Shown here piece after piece: positions 51,585 through 60,017 of a DNA stretch of 64,000 bases. The notes under the pieces were generated by a model that saw nothing but the letters and a program-made list of their open reading frames with translations, did not search any database and was not told the origin of the DNA. Numbering within the stretch: position 1 is the stretch's first letter; each line of letters opens with the position of its first letter. The position numbers and the translations under genes are program-made. The stretch lies in NCBI RefSeq assembly GCF_030848305.1, contig NZ_CP114598.1, positions 1,302,001-1,366,000 of the forward strand, in the 5' to 3' direction. The DNA comes from Akkermansia muciniphila. GTDB lineage: Bacteria > Verrucomicrobiota > Verrucomicrobiia > Verrucomicrobiales > Akkermansiaceae.

Positions 51585-51981
51585 GAGCCGCTCGTCTCCA
51601 TACGGAGCAGCTCCTGTCCGAACTCTCCGGAGTTCTGGAAACAAAAACGGTCATCGTTGACGAACACGGCTTGACTTCAGCGGAATGGACGGAGTATGCT
51701 GAAAATACGAAAAGAATCCAAAAGAGCATTTTCCCCTCTTCCAGCGTTACGGCATACCCCTAGACATGCGCGACTATAGGGATGCCCCCGACTGGTGGGC
51801 TTGCCATGATATGGGATTAGAAACTCGAAAAATGTATGCCGACGACAACCTGAAGCTAGTAAAAACTTCTATCGATATCAGGAAATGTCGTACAATGCCG
51901 AATAAAGTTGCTGTAGCAATGTTTACCGGAAGAGAGCTAATATCAAGGCGCGAATTAAAGTTAGTAAATTGTCTCATCTGA
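51585..51981 (+). pseudogene. Eroded RHS core fragments
   Basis: 51585-51763 matches the core around 44985-45130 (QLLSELSGVLETKTVIVDEH, SAEWTEYAENTKRIQKS) and is cut by a stop. After it, short pieces of other core parts survive in broken order: MGLETRKMYADDN near 51810 (core ATGLETRKTYADGT) and KLVKTSIDI near 51850 (core LVKTSTGI). These come from places thousands of bases apart in the intact gene, so large deletions must have occurred. No function. Confidence 0.8.
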
Positions 51982-52008
51982 ATCTAAGTGTCTCAAATAA
52001 TCAGCAAT

Positions 52009-52389
52009 ATGAAATTTTTGTTAATTTTCATTATATCTTTTATTTCTATATCTAATTCTAATATCAAAGATAAAAAATTGATATTAAAAGAGATTATGGA
52101 ATTGCCTCCAAATCTTTTCTACGAAGAAAATAGAGAATCATTTCAAAAAAGAATTGAGCAAGGTAAATTTTGGGTAGATCAGGAAGAAAAAATATTATAT
52201 TTATTCATAAACGGAGATGGTGAATTTGGGAAAAGATTATTCATGCTAGATGAAAAATTAAATTTATATATAATCCATCTAAGCAATAATGAAGAAGATG
52301 GCAAGGATTACATGTTGTATAAATATGACCGTCTAAAGAAAACAGCAGTTTTAATTGGTACATTTAAACAGTGCTTATTTGAAAAGTAA
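52009..52389 (+). CDS. Secreted small hypothetical protein
   Basis: A 126-residue protein starting MKFLLIFIISFISISNSNIK, a clear signal peptide. The mature part (ELPPNLFYEENRESFQKRIE, FWVDQEEKILYLFINGDGEF) is charged with a beta-rich end. A GTG at 51988 is in frame but ATG 52009 places the signal peptide correctly. It lies directly behind the eroded RHS fragments and in front of a hairpin, the position of an immunity gene; the toxin it would match is gone. No family is recognised. Confidence 0.6.
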   Translation: MKFLLIFIISFISISNSNIKDKKLILKEIMELPPNLFYEENRESFQKRIEQGKFWVDQEEKILYLFINGDGEFGKRLFMLDEKLNLYIIHLSNNEEDGKDYMLYKYDRLKKTAVLIGTFKQCLFEK

Positions 52390-52435
52390 AGATATTGATA
52401 CGCAGTTTTTTGCTAATATGATTTAATAATTTTCA

Positions 52436-52467
52436 ATAGGCCTGCAGTTATTTAATTGCAGGCCTAT
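52436..52467 (+). terminator. Hairpin after the secreted gene
   Basis: ATAGGCCTGCA and complement around a TTA-rich loop, followed by TTTGTG. It separates two cassettes of the right array: the next RHS fragment begins 23 bases later. Confidence 0.75.
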
Positions 52468-52489
52468 TTGTGTTTGGGTGCCAGCTATC

Positions 52490-52963
52490 AAGATATCTAC
52501 AGGAATCTGGCAAGTCGCCTACAACGCGGAAAACCGCCCGGTGCGCTTCGTCAATGAAAGCGCCAATACCGTGGTGGAATGCACCTACGACTACATGGGC
52601 AGGCGGTACACCCGCAAAGAGAGCGTCAATGGGACGTTGAGCAACATGTATCGTGGCTACCTGCAAATAGCCGCCATAGATGCCGTCAGCGGAGTCTTCC
52701 GGTGGTTCCTGTTCTGGGACCCGGCGCAGCCTGAGGCTACGCGCCCGCTGGCCATCCACAAAGACGGCACCTGGTACGCCTACGGGTGGGATCTGACCAG
52801 GAACGTCACGGAAATCTTCGGGAAAGCCGGTTACCTGCGGACGGTCTACACCTACACACCTCACGGAGAAGTCACCGCCGAAGGGGACGTCACCCAGCCC
52901 ATCCAGTGGAGCAGCGAATACAGCGATGAAGTCATGTGCATTAAGAGTATTGAAAAAATATGA
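52490..52963 (+). pseudogene. RHS core fragment truncated at both ends
   Basis: An open frame (from about 52478, GTG) enters RHS core at KISTGIWQVAYNAENRPV and runs through TRKESVNGTLSNMYRGYLQ, WDPAQPEATRPLAIHKDGTW and TQPIQWSSEYSDE, then leaves similarity at VMCIKSIEKI and stops at 52963. The beginning of the gene, the end hallmark and the tip are absent. Its sequence belongs to the same core subtype as the fragments at 1237-2508 and 49067, not to the full-length copies. The gene that follows by 23 bases could be the partner of a tip deleted here. Confidence 0.85.
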
Positions 52964-52986
52964 CGAATTAGTTAAAAAATCAAAAA

Positions 52987-53277
52987 ATGAAGCCGTTAAT
53001 TTTAACAACATCAGGTTATTTTCTAGTTATAATATTTATAATTTTTACTTTGATATTTCCAGTGTCATTGGATTCAGATGCATGGTATGACTGGATATCA
53101 TGGATGATGTTGATTTTATCATTGATTTTAAATATATTGTGTTTTTTTATAAGTGTTTTTTATATAATAAATAAATGTAGAACTTGGGCAAATATTATAG
53201 TTTGCATTCTTTCTATTGTTTTCATGATTATAGCATTTTCATTAGTTTCTATAGAAACTGTAATTGTTATTAATTGA
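52987..53277 (+). CDS. Small multi-pass membrane protein of the toxin array
   Basis: A 96-residue protein with three membrane segments (TTSGYFLVIIFIIFTLIFPV, WMMLILSLILNILCFFISVF, NIIVCILSIVFMIIAFSLVS), the last at its C-terminus. It follows the RHS fragment closely and is followed by a hairpin at 53309, the place of an immunity gene. AT-rich and without recognised family. Confidence 0.6.
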   Translation: MKPLILTTSGYFLVIIFIIFTLIFPVSLDSDAWYDWISWMMLILSLILNILCFFISVFYIINKCRTWANIIVCILSIVFMIIAFSLVSIETVIVIN

Positions 53278-53308
53278 TCTTGAAATGAAATAATTTTTTA
53301 CGAATTAC

Positions 53309-53347
53309 AACCACACAGAGGCTGTTATCCTCTGTGTGGTTATTTTT
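53309..53347 (+). terminator. Rho-independent terminator
   Basis: AACCACACAGAGG pairs with CCTCTGTGTGGTT around CTGTTAT and is followed by ATTTTTTT, a good T-tract. Confidence 0.85.
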
Positions 53348-53411
53348 TTAATAAGTATATGATCAAAAGTTTCAAAAAAGTAGGGATTGGAAGGACAACG
53401 AACTTCCAATC

Positions 53412-53813
53412 ATGTTGCTTTTACTGAAACTACCTACTATAGGGGCTATTAGTACGCCTATAGTAAAACTTGTTAAAATCTCTAGATTAAATAGTAGAAG
53501 AAATTCTTGGTCTGCTGTAGGTAAAACAGCACTAACTAAATTAAAAAATAGCACTATCAGAAGAATTCGCCTGAGAGTCATTACGAAGTATAGTGGATCA
53601 GAATTTTATAATTCTTTGCCAGGAATTACCTTGTCCTTACCTAGCACGATATTAAGCAACGGAACCTTGGAATCTAGTAGAATTTATTCTGGCAGTTCGA
53701 ATTTACCATTGATGTCACAACCACATATACCGCTAGAGGCTGGTAGGTCAAATCCATCACTTTTTTCAATTATATTTTCATACAACATTCTACCATCGTT
53801 GTATTTCTATTGA
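53412..53813 (+). CDS. Doubtful open frame, possibly a toxin-tip remnant
   Basis: A 133-residue open frame rich in Ser, Leu and basic residues (GAISTPIVKLVKISRLNSRR, WSAVGKTALTKLKNSTIRRI), with a hydrophobic start. The first part recalls pre-toxin segments of RHS tips, where short A/G/T-rich basic helices follow the core, but no core sequence precedes it. No start signal is convincing. It lies directly in front of the membrane protein gene at 53882, the place a tip would take. It may be only chance. Confidence 0.3.
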   Translation: MLLLLKLPTIGAISTPIVKLVKISRLNSRRNSWSAVGKTALTKLKNSTIRRIRLRVITKYSGSEFYNSLPGITLSLPSTILSNGTLESSRIYSGSSNLPLMSQPHIPLEAGRSNPSLFSIIFSYNILPSLYFY

Positions 53814-53881
53814 CATAAATAAACAATCTTATACCCTTGGAGAAAGACAGGAAGCAATAATTATAATTCCGATACACTAAA

Positions 53882-54481
53882 ATGTCATCTCAAAAAATAA
53901 TTAATATTTATTTAAAACCTCGTAAAGCTTTCGTTCTGGCAACAGTATCTTGCGGAATTATATTGGGTTTATTTTTATGGAAATTCTGTAATCCAGAGAA
54001 TATTAATAATGGTCAATTACCTGTTCTAGCAGTAATTTTTTTTATAGGAGTTTACTTAGCTATTAAATTAAGTAGCTATCAATTATTACTACGCAATGAT
54101 AGAATAATCAAAAAATTATGGTGGCAAAAAAAGGAGATTTTATATAGAGATATAGATAGAATCATCATTAACGCTTCATGTTTCGATGCCTATAAAGTAG
54201 GCAAAGCTATCAATCCACAAGTATTTAAAAAATTGGAAAAATATCAAATATTTGATGTATGGATTATTAGTAGTAAATGCAATATACATTTTAAAACTAA
54301 ATGGTTTGATTCTATCAGACAGATCAATGATGCTCTTTTGCTACTCATCGAAAAATGTCCGATTGATAAATTACAACGTAATCAGTGTACTAATTTTTTT
54401 ATTGTACGTGACATCAAGATGATTGTTAAATGGATTATTGTATTTTTTATATTAACATACGTAGCTAGTTTTTTCTTTTAA
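53882..54481 (+). CDS. Membrane protein with PH-like middle domain, toxin-array gene
   Basis: A 199-residue protein with two membrane segments at the front (AFVLATVSCGIILGLFLWKF and LPVLAVIFFIGVYLAIKL), then a cytoplasmic beta-rich domain (YQLLLRNDRIIKKLWWQKKE ILYRDIDRIII split) and a last membrane segment (WIIVFFILTYVASFFF). The LWWQKKEILYRDID part is the pattern of small bacterial PH-like domains that follow two helices. It is AT-rich and in the same orientation as the rest of the array. A membrane immunity protein is possible. The region 54482-54706 has no gene. Confidence 0.6.
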   Translation: MSSQKIINIYLKPRKAFVLATVSCGIILGLFLWKFCNPENINNGQLPVLAVIFFIGVYLAIKLSSYQLLLRNDRIIKKLWWQKKEILYRDIDRIIINASCFDAYKVGKAINPQVFKKLEKYQIFDVWIISSKCNIHFKTKWFDSIRQINDALLLLIEKCPIDKLQRNQCTNFFIVRDIKMIVKWIIVFFILTYVASFFF

Positions 54482-54706
54482 TGTTAAACGGGATTATATA
54501 TAATTGTTCTGGAACCCCTTTGTGAAATGGTTTTTATTAAAAATCATTGAACCAAATTAATGTGAGAAATATTAGATAATAAGATTATTAGTTAAAAGGA
54601 TTCCTAAGAGACTTAGAAGTGTACGCAATTAACAATGTAATTATTCTGCAAGTTGTATAAACTGTGGGATACTTATAAGGTATTATAAAATCATAATGAA
54701 ATACTA

Positions 54707-55345
54707 ATGGTAACAATGAAAAAAACAACTTTCTATACGGATTTCTTGCTCAGATCGACAAAATTGGCATGTTTGTTGGCATATGCAGCCTTGTGTTGTG
54801 TTTCCAGCGCGCAGGAAATTGATTTTCAAGATAAGGTTTATAAGCCCTATATTATAACATATAACAATAGGAAATATCAATTCTGTCCTGTTGATTTAAA
54901 TATTTTGAAATGTGAAAAATTCGCTGACATATGCGAATCTTTTTTTCAATTTCATATTTTCTTTAGCGCCTGGCCAGACATTAAGACGCCATCTCGAAAA
55001 TCATTCATTATCTGCTTTGATGATATTGCTTTTTTTAGCAATTCCTCTATATTTGTGATAGAAGACCTTGTGATTTATGTTGATAGAAAGACAAGTAAAA
55101 TCTATAAGCGCGATCCAAAAAATATTATAAAATATCAATGCAACAGACATGAAGTGTCCCTAATTGAAAAAATGAGGAAACTGGACTCGCCTGACGATGT
55201 TGTGGCTGGCTGGGGAAGGTATTCCAATTTTGGTCCAAGCAATATGCAGCGAACAGAGGATAAAAAAATTGTCATATGGGACTTTGCTGGAAGCAGTTCC
55301 AGGGTTACTGAAACTCTTTTCGGACAAAAATCGAAAATCAATTAA
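54707..55345 (+). CDS. Secreted hypothetical protein of the toxin array
   Basis: A 212-residue protein with a signal peptide (LLRSTKLACLLAYAALCCVS SAQ split, cleavage probably after SSA). The mature domain is alpha/beta with several Cys (FCPVDLNILKCEKFADICES, SFIICFDDIAFFSNSS) and ends in WGRYSNFGPSNMQRTEDKKI. ATG 54707 or 54716 can be the start. It stands in front of the last RHS fragment of the right array. The Cys content suits a periplasmic, disulfide-bonded protein. No family is recognised. Confidence 0.6.
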   Translation: MVTMKKTTFYTDFLLRSTKLACLLAYAALCCVSSAQEIDFQDKVYKPYIITYNNRKYQFCPVDLNILKCEKFADICESFFQFHIFFSAWPDIKTPSRKSFIICFDDIAFFSNSSIFVIEDLVIYVDRKTSKIYKRDPKNIIKYQCNRHEVSLIEKMRKLDSPDDVVAGWGRYSNFGPSNMQRTEDKKIVIWDFAGSSSRVTETLFGQKSKIN

Positions 55346-55392
55346 AATGTATAAATAAAAATTGACTCAGGTGTTGTAGAAGATCTGATAAC

Positions 55393-55956
55393 TATCAGTA
55401 CGACAACATCGGCAACCGGAAGGAAGCCTTCGAATTCGGCAACACGACGGACTATGAAACCGATGAACTCAACCGGTACGCGGGCATTGCCGGAAATGGC
55501 GCGGCGGCATTCGTTCCCCAATACGACGCCGACGGCAACCAGACGCTGGTGAAAACTTCCACCGGCATCTGGACAGTCACCTACAACGCCGAAAACCGGC
55601 CCGTGAAATTTGAAAGCGAGGACGGCGGGACAACCGTGGAATGCGCCTACGACTCCATGGGCAGGAGGTTTGAGAAAAAAGTGACGGTCGGAGGGACAAC
55701 GGGCTTCCACGCGCGCTACCTCTACCGGGACTACCTGCAGGTGGCGGAGTGCGACTTGACCGGGGAAACGCCGAAGCTTGTGCGCAGCTACCTCTGGGAC
55801 CCCTCGGAACCTCAGGCCACGCGCGTCCTGGCCATGACGCGCTGGGAGGCGAACGGGACGCAAGTGAAAGAGCATCTCTACTGCATGCACGACGCGATGA
55901 AGAACGTCACTTCCCTCTTCGGGGAAGCGCGCGGACGCCGCGCCCTGCATGAATAA
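55393..55956 (+). pseudogene. RHS core fragment of the full-length subtype, no start and no tip
   Basis: Nearly identical to 46338-46905 of RHS copy 2, from YQYDNIGNRKEAFEFGNTTD to EARGRRALHE, then cut by TAA (full copy: RALYEYRPYGG). Only a few differences are seen (WTVTY for WTITY, ALHE for ALYE). Because this fragment is so similar to the two active cores, it was copied recently, or it is a third site for recombination with them. It marks the right end of the RHS region: the next gene is an ordinary chromosomal one. Confidence 0.9.
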
Positions 55957-56042
55957 TGTTCATTTTTTGCATTTTTCAGACAGATTGTTGCGGAAGAGGA
56001 TTCCGTGCCAGATGGCGCTTTTCTTTAAAGGGGAGATGTAGT

Positions 56043-57041
56043 ATGGCATGGTGTATGGAAAGGAGGATGGGCATAGGCGGTTTTTTCGGGCTGGAATTGC
56101 CGGAGTACGGCAATTTTCCGCAATGGCATCCCGGCAGGAGTGTAGCCGTGAATTCCGGCAGACGCGCTTTGGAATGTATCCTGCGCCGCCTGGGGGACGT
56201 GCGCTGTGTCCGCGTGCCCCTGTATACGTGCCGGACGGTGGTGGAAACGGTGGAACGGCTTGGCATTCCCGTGATTCCTTACCGCATTGACGAACGCCTG
56301 GAACCGGAAGAGCTGCCGGAATTGGAGAAGGGGGAATACCTTTTGTACACAAATTACTTTGGAATCAAAGAGAAGTGCGTGGATCATCTGGCTTTCCGGT
56401 ATGGAAGCAGCCTGATTGTGGACAATGCGCTGGCCCTGTATTCTCCGGCCCGTTCCGGAGTGGCCTCCCTGTACAGTCCGCGCAAGTTTTCCGGTCTTCC
56501 GGATGGGGGGATTGCCGTGATGGATGCGGAGCGGCCCTTGCCGGAACCGGAGGAACGGGACGAATCCCTGCCGGATGCCGCTTTTTTGCTGGAATGCCTG
56601 GAGCATGGGCAGGAAAGGGCTTCCTCCGCCTGCGAACGGAACGAACGGCGCTTGCAGAATACCCCGCTGCGAAGGATTTCCCGGCTGACGGAGCGACTGA
56701 TGAGCGGCATTGATTATGAACAGGCGCGGCTGCTCCGGATGAATCATTTCCTGTTTCTTCATGAAAGGCTGGGCCATTTGAACCGCCTTTCCGTGGAGCC
56801 GGATTCCTTGTCCGCTCCGTGTTATTATCCGTTTTGGACGGCTTTCCCCGAGCTGAGGAACGTGCTGATTGATCAACGTATCCTGATTCCGCTCCTGTGG
56901 CCGGAGGTGTTGGAACAGGCTCCCGCCGGCAGCCTGGAACGGAAACTGGCTCTGCATCTTCTGCCGCTCCCCGTGGACCAGCGCTGCGGGCCGCAGGATA
57001 TGGAGCGCATCGCCCGGATTGTGGAGGCATTTTATACCTGA
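56043..57041 (+). CDS. DegT/aminotransferase-like PLP protein
   Basis: A 332-residue protein of the type I PLP-dependent fold. SVAVNSGRRALECILRRLGD resembles the S/G-x-x-A-L cofactor-binding start, RVPLYTCRTVVETVERLGIP fits the next strand, and LYTNYFGIKEKC and SSLIVDNALALYSP hold the Asp that would bind the pyridine nitrogen. SPRKFSGLPDGGIAVM contains the likely PLP-binding Lys. It is probably an aminotransferase acting on a nucleotide sugar or lipid-linked sugar, though the C-terminal part is shorter and less typical than in DegT/EryC1 members. The ATG at 56043 has GGGGAG 8 bases upstream. It abuts the RHS remnant. Confidence 0.7.
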   Translation: MAWCMERRMGIGGFFGLELPEYGNFPQWHPGRSVAVNSGRRALECILRRLGDVRCVRVPLYTCRTVVETVERLGIPVIPYRIDERLEPEELPELEKGEYLLYTNYFGIKEKCVDHLAFRYGSSLIVDNALALYSPARSGVASLYSPRKFSGLPDGGIAVMDAERPLPEPEERDESLPDAAFLLECLEHGQERASSACERNERRLQNTPLRRISRLTERLMSGIDYEQARLLRMNHFLFLHERLGHLNRLSVEPDSLSAPCYYPFWTAFPELRNVLIDQRILIPLLWPEVLEQAPAGSLERKLALHLLPLPVDQRCGPQDMERIARIVEAFYT

Positions 57042-57304
57042 AACAAAGGGAGGATTTTGTATGGGACGTGTTCCTGGCGGCGGGAGTGATTTACTTCCCC
57101 GGCGTATTGATGAGAACCTCCGTTCGGGAACGTTGTTCCGGTTTTTTCCCGTGGCCTGGCGGGAGGCTTGCCAGAAGGGGCATTTTTCTTATATCAATGT
57201 TGCTTCAAGTCATATGTCCCGGAGAGGGAGGCGGTTTTTCCGTTTCCGAATCCGCGGATTCGTGATGCCGCCGCCTTTCCGGCAGCGCCGGGAACAGGCT
57301 GCGT

Positions 57305-58357
57305 TTATTTGGCGGGTTCCTTGTCCAGGTTCAGGATGCCCAGCACAGACATATTTCCTTCCGCATCTTTTCCGGAGGGAAGGTAGACTTTCGCATTGTT
57401 CAGCATGTTTTCAAAAGCCTTGGCGCGGAGCATGTTCGGTCCCATGGCCTTTTCCTTCAGCGCCAGTCCTTCCGCTTCCGCCCGGGCCGCTTCCAGGGCG
57501 GCTTCCGCCTGAGCTTTGCCCCGCATGACAATGACTTTGGCCTCCGCTTCCCCCCGGGCCAGATTGGCGTTTGCTTCCTGGCGCGCTATTTCCATTTTCA
57601 TGGCGCCTTCCGCCTCCCCGCGTGCGCGCTGGATGGCGATATCTTTCCGGGCGATTTGCAGTTCCGTTTCCTTGCGTTCGTTTTCCTGAGTCGTCTGAAC
57701 TTTCCTGACGACGGATTCAATGATGGCCTGCGGGGGATTTGTTTCTCCCACGGCTACGGAGTCCACAATAAAGGGGGTGCCGTCCAGCCGCTTGCTTAAC
57801 TGCGTGTAAACGTTGTCGGAGATTTTTTGCAGGCTGCCGGAGGCGTCCAGGGCATTGTACTGGCTTAATTCCGCCCGCACGGCTGTGCGGAAAGGCTGCT
57901 GAATGAAATTTTTGTAGGCAAAGAGCATGATCTCGTCCGCCACTTCATCGTCATTGCGGCCGGAGCTTTGGGCGATGCCTCCGTAGTCTTCCATGAATTC
58001 CTTCACCCGGGACGGATCCAGACGGTAAACAAGAGAGGCCTTGCAGGAGATGGGGAGCTTGTCCTTGCCCAGGATAGCTCCTCCATTGCGGGCGTCGAAT
58101 TCCTCCACCGTGGTATCCGGAGTGATGGAAACTTTGCTGACTTCCTTTCTCCACGCCCATCCCGTGGAGGACGGCCCGATCAGGATGCCTTCAAACCTGT
58201 TCTGTCCGAAAATGGGTTTGGAATAAACATAGCCGGCAAAGCCGGACAATACGCGCTTGTTGCTGAAATTCTGGAAGGCGAAGATAGCGGTGCCCACAGC
58301 GATGAAGATGACGGCGGGAATAAGCAGGGAGAAGGCGGTTTTGGGAGATTTATTCAT
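57305..58357 (-). CDS. SPFH/band 7 domain membrane protein
   Basis: A 350-residue protein with one N-terminal membrane segment (TAFSLLIPAVIFIAVGTAIF) and an SPFH domain (RFEGILIGPSSTGWAWRKEV, VSITPDTTVEEFDARNG, ASLVYRLDPSRVKEFMEDYG). Then comes a long Ala/Glu/Arg coiled coil (QIARKDIAIQRARGEAEGAM, AKVIVMRGKAQAEAALEAAR). Proteins of this kind form membrane-bound oligomeric rings that shape membrane domains or hold proteases. No NfeD or FtsH-like partner is adjacent. The stretch 57042-57304 between it and the PLP gene has no gene I can support. Ends convergently with the PLP gene. Confidence 0.87.
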   Translation of the reverse strand: MNKSPKTAFSLLIPAVIFIAVGTAIFAFQNFSNKRVLSGFAGYVYSKPIFGQNRFEGILIGPSSTGWAWRKEVSKVSITPDTTVEEFDARNGGAILGKDKLPISCKASLVYRLDPSRVKEFMEDYGGIAQSSGRNDDEVADEIMLFAYKNFIQQPFRTAVRAELSQYNALDASGSLQKISDNVYTQLSKRLDGTPFIVDSVAVGETNPPQAIIESVVRKVQTTQENERKETELQIARKDIAIQRARGEAEGAMKMEIARQEANANLARGEAEAKVIVMRGKAQAEAALEAARAEAEGLALKEKAMGPNMLRAKAFENMLNNAKVYLPSGKDAEGNMSVLGILNLDKEPAK

Positions 58358-58597
58358 GACAGGGTAGCGGTTGTGACGGCCTTCAACATAAGAAGAGGTT
58401 GATGAAAATCAAGTTATCTTTTCCCGTGAGGCCGGGAAATGCTTTCCGAAAGAGGGCAGGCGGCAAAGTATGTCCTCTTCTGAACACAGGGGAGTGGAAG
58501 AAATGTCTTATCCGGCAAAGGTTGCCTGTTTCGTGAGGGGCATTCCGGCGAGGTAGCCGGAGCGCCGCTCCGGAGGCGGGTCTCCATCTGGGTTAAG

Positions 58598-59470
58598 ATG
58601 ATGAATGTAGCCATTACAGGATCCGGCGGGTTTATAGGGAGCCATTTGGTCAAGCGCCTCAAGATGTTCGGGCATCGGGTGGCTCCCCTGCAACACTACC
58701 TGTTTACTCAGGATGGCGTGGATTGCCTGACGCAAGCCCTGGTTGGGTGCCATGCCGTCATCAATCTGGCCGGAGCTCCCATCAATCGACGCTGGACGGA
58801 CGCTTATAAAAAGGAACTGGTGGAAAGCCGCGTCATGACCACCCGCAAGCTGGTGGAAGCGGTCAACAGGCTACATGAACCGCCGGAAGTGATGATTTCC
58901 GCCTCTGCTGTCGGGTATTACGGGCCGTCCAGCTGCTGTCATGGGGAACAGGACGCTCCGGAGGCTGATTCCTTTCTGGCGGAATTGTGCGTAGCCTGGG
59001 AAAAGGAGGCCGGGCTGGTGAACGGTTCCGTACGGCTGGTTCTTACCCGCTTTGGCGTGGTTCTTTCTCCGGATGGCGGCGCGCTCCCCGAAATGATGCG
59101 TCCGGCCCGGTTCGGCGTTATGGCCGCCGCAGGAAATCCGGATCATCTTTTTTCCTGGGTGGCTCTGGAAGATTTGGTGGATGCCCTGGTTTTCATTATG
59201 GGCAGGGAGGGCATTTCCGGCCCGGTCAATATAACGGCCCCGGAGCGCACCTCCAACCGGGAATTCTACAGGGCCGCCGCAGAACACTTCCACACCCGTC
59301 TGTCCATCCATATTCCTGACGCCGTGCTGCGGCTGTTGATGGGAGAAGCTTCCCAGGTGATTACCGGCGGCCGGTGCGCCCTTCCGGAGACGCTGATGAG
59401 GGAAGGGTTTCAATTTCAATATCCGGATATCCTCACCTTTTTTAACAAAGCATTTTCCGTCAGCTCATGA
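58598..59470 (+). CDS. TIGR01777-type epimerase (extended SDR)
   Basis: A 290-residue nucleotide-binding protein of the family often placed near cell-division genes. NVAITGSGGFIGSHLVKRL is the NAD(P)-binding Gly motif. AVINLAGAPINRRWTDAYKK holds the N-L-A-G-x-P-I family signature with W-T, and SASAVGYYGP has the Ser/Tyr place. The end DAVLRLLMGEASQVITGGRC is family-typical. Substrate unknown. Start is either ATG 58598 or 58601. The next gene overlaps it by 4 bases (ATGA), so both are cotranslated. Confidence 0.88.
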   Translation: MMNVAITGSGGFIGSHLVKRLKMFGHRVAPLQHYLFTQDGVDCLTQALVGCHAVINLAGAPINRRWTDAYKKELVESRVMTTRKLVEAVNRLHEPPEVMISASAVGYYGPSSCCHGEQDAPEADSFLAELCVAWEKEAGLVNGSVRLVLTRFGVVLSPDGGALPEMMRPARFGVMAAAGNPDHLFSWVALEDLVDALVFIMGREGISGPVNITAPERTSNREFYRAAAEHFHTRLSIHIPDAVLRLLMGEASQVITGGRCALPETLMREGFQFQYPDILTFFNKAFSVSS

Positions 59471-59976
59471 GCATGATACAGACCATTGTCGCATCCCTGT
59501 TTCACGGCCATTCCGTCAAAACCGAACCCATGCCGGATTTCAATCTGGAACGTTATCTGGGGGAGTGGCACGAAATCGCCCGCCTGGAAAACTGGTTCGA
59601 GCGCGGCCTCAGCAAGGTTTCTGCCCGGTACGACCGCAGGGAGGACGGTTCCATTACCGTGATTAACAGCGGTTATGACGTTCGAACCGGGGAGCGGAAG
59701 GAGGCCCGTGCGCGGGCGGTGGAGGGGGATGCCCCCAATCATTTGAAAGTGTACTTTGTGCCGTTGGTGTACGGCCGGTATGAAGTGGCTTTTCTGGATG
59801 GAGATTACACCCGCGCCGTGGTTTCCGGCGGTTCCCTGAATTATCTGTGGCTACTTGCCCGCAAGCCGCAGTTGAAGGAGGATGAGCTTCAACCGATGCT
59901 CCATTGCGCGGAGGAACTGGGATATGACACTTCCCGGTTGATTTATTCCGGTTCCCCTGCGTTCCCGGTGCGGTAA
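59467..59976 (+). CDS. Lipocalin family protein (Blc-like)
   Basis: A 169-residue lipocalin, binding a small hydrophobic compound or fatty acid. NLERYLGEWHEIARLENWFE is the G-x-W lipocalin signature, TRAVVSGGSLNYLWLLARKP is the Blc-type strand G/H, and a helix (DELQPMLHCAEELGYD) follows. Bacterial Blc proteins usually have a lipoprotein signal; here the front (MSMIQTIVASLFHGHSVKTE) has no lipobox, so it is probably cytoplasmic or weakly membrane-associated. It overlaps the epimerase gene by 4 bases, so a common role is likely. Confidence 0.85.
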   Translation: MSMIQTIVASLFHGHSVKTEPMPDFNLERYLGEWHEIARLENWFERGLSKVSARYDRREDGSITVINSGYDVRTGERKEARARAVEGDAPNHLKVYFVPLVYGRYEVAFLDGDYTRAVVSGGSLNYLWLLARKPQLKEDELQPMLHCAEELGYDTSRLIYSGSPAFPVR

Positions 59977-60017
59977 CTGGGCGTAGAATTATCAGGTCTC
60001 TTCGCCTGGATGGCGGG

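Noticed and set aside
57042-57304. Open frame of up to 169 codons crossing the region between the PLP and SPFH genes
   Set aside because: It runs antisense into the SPFH gene and has no motif or start signal.
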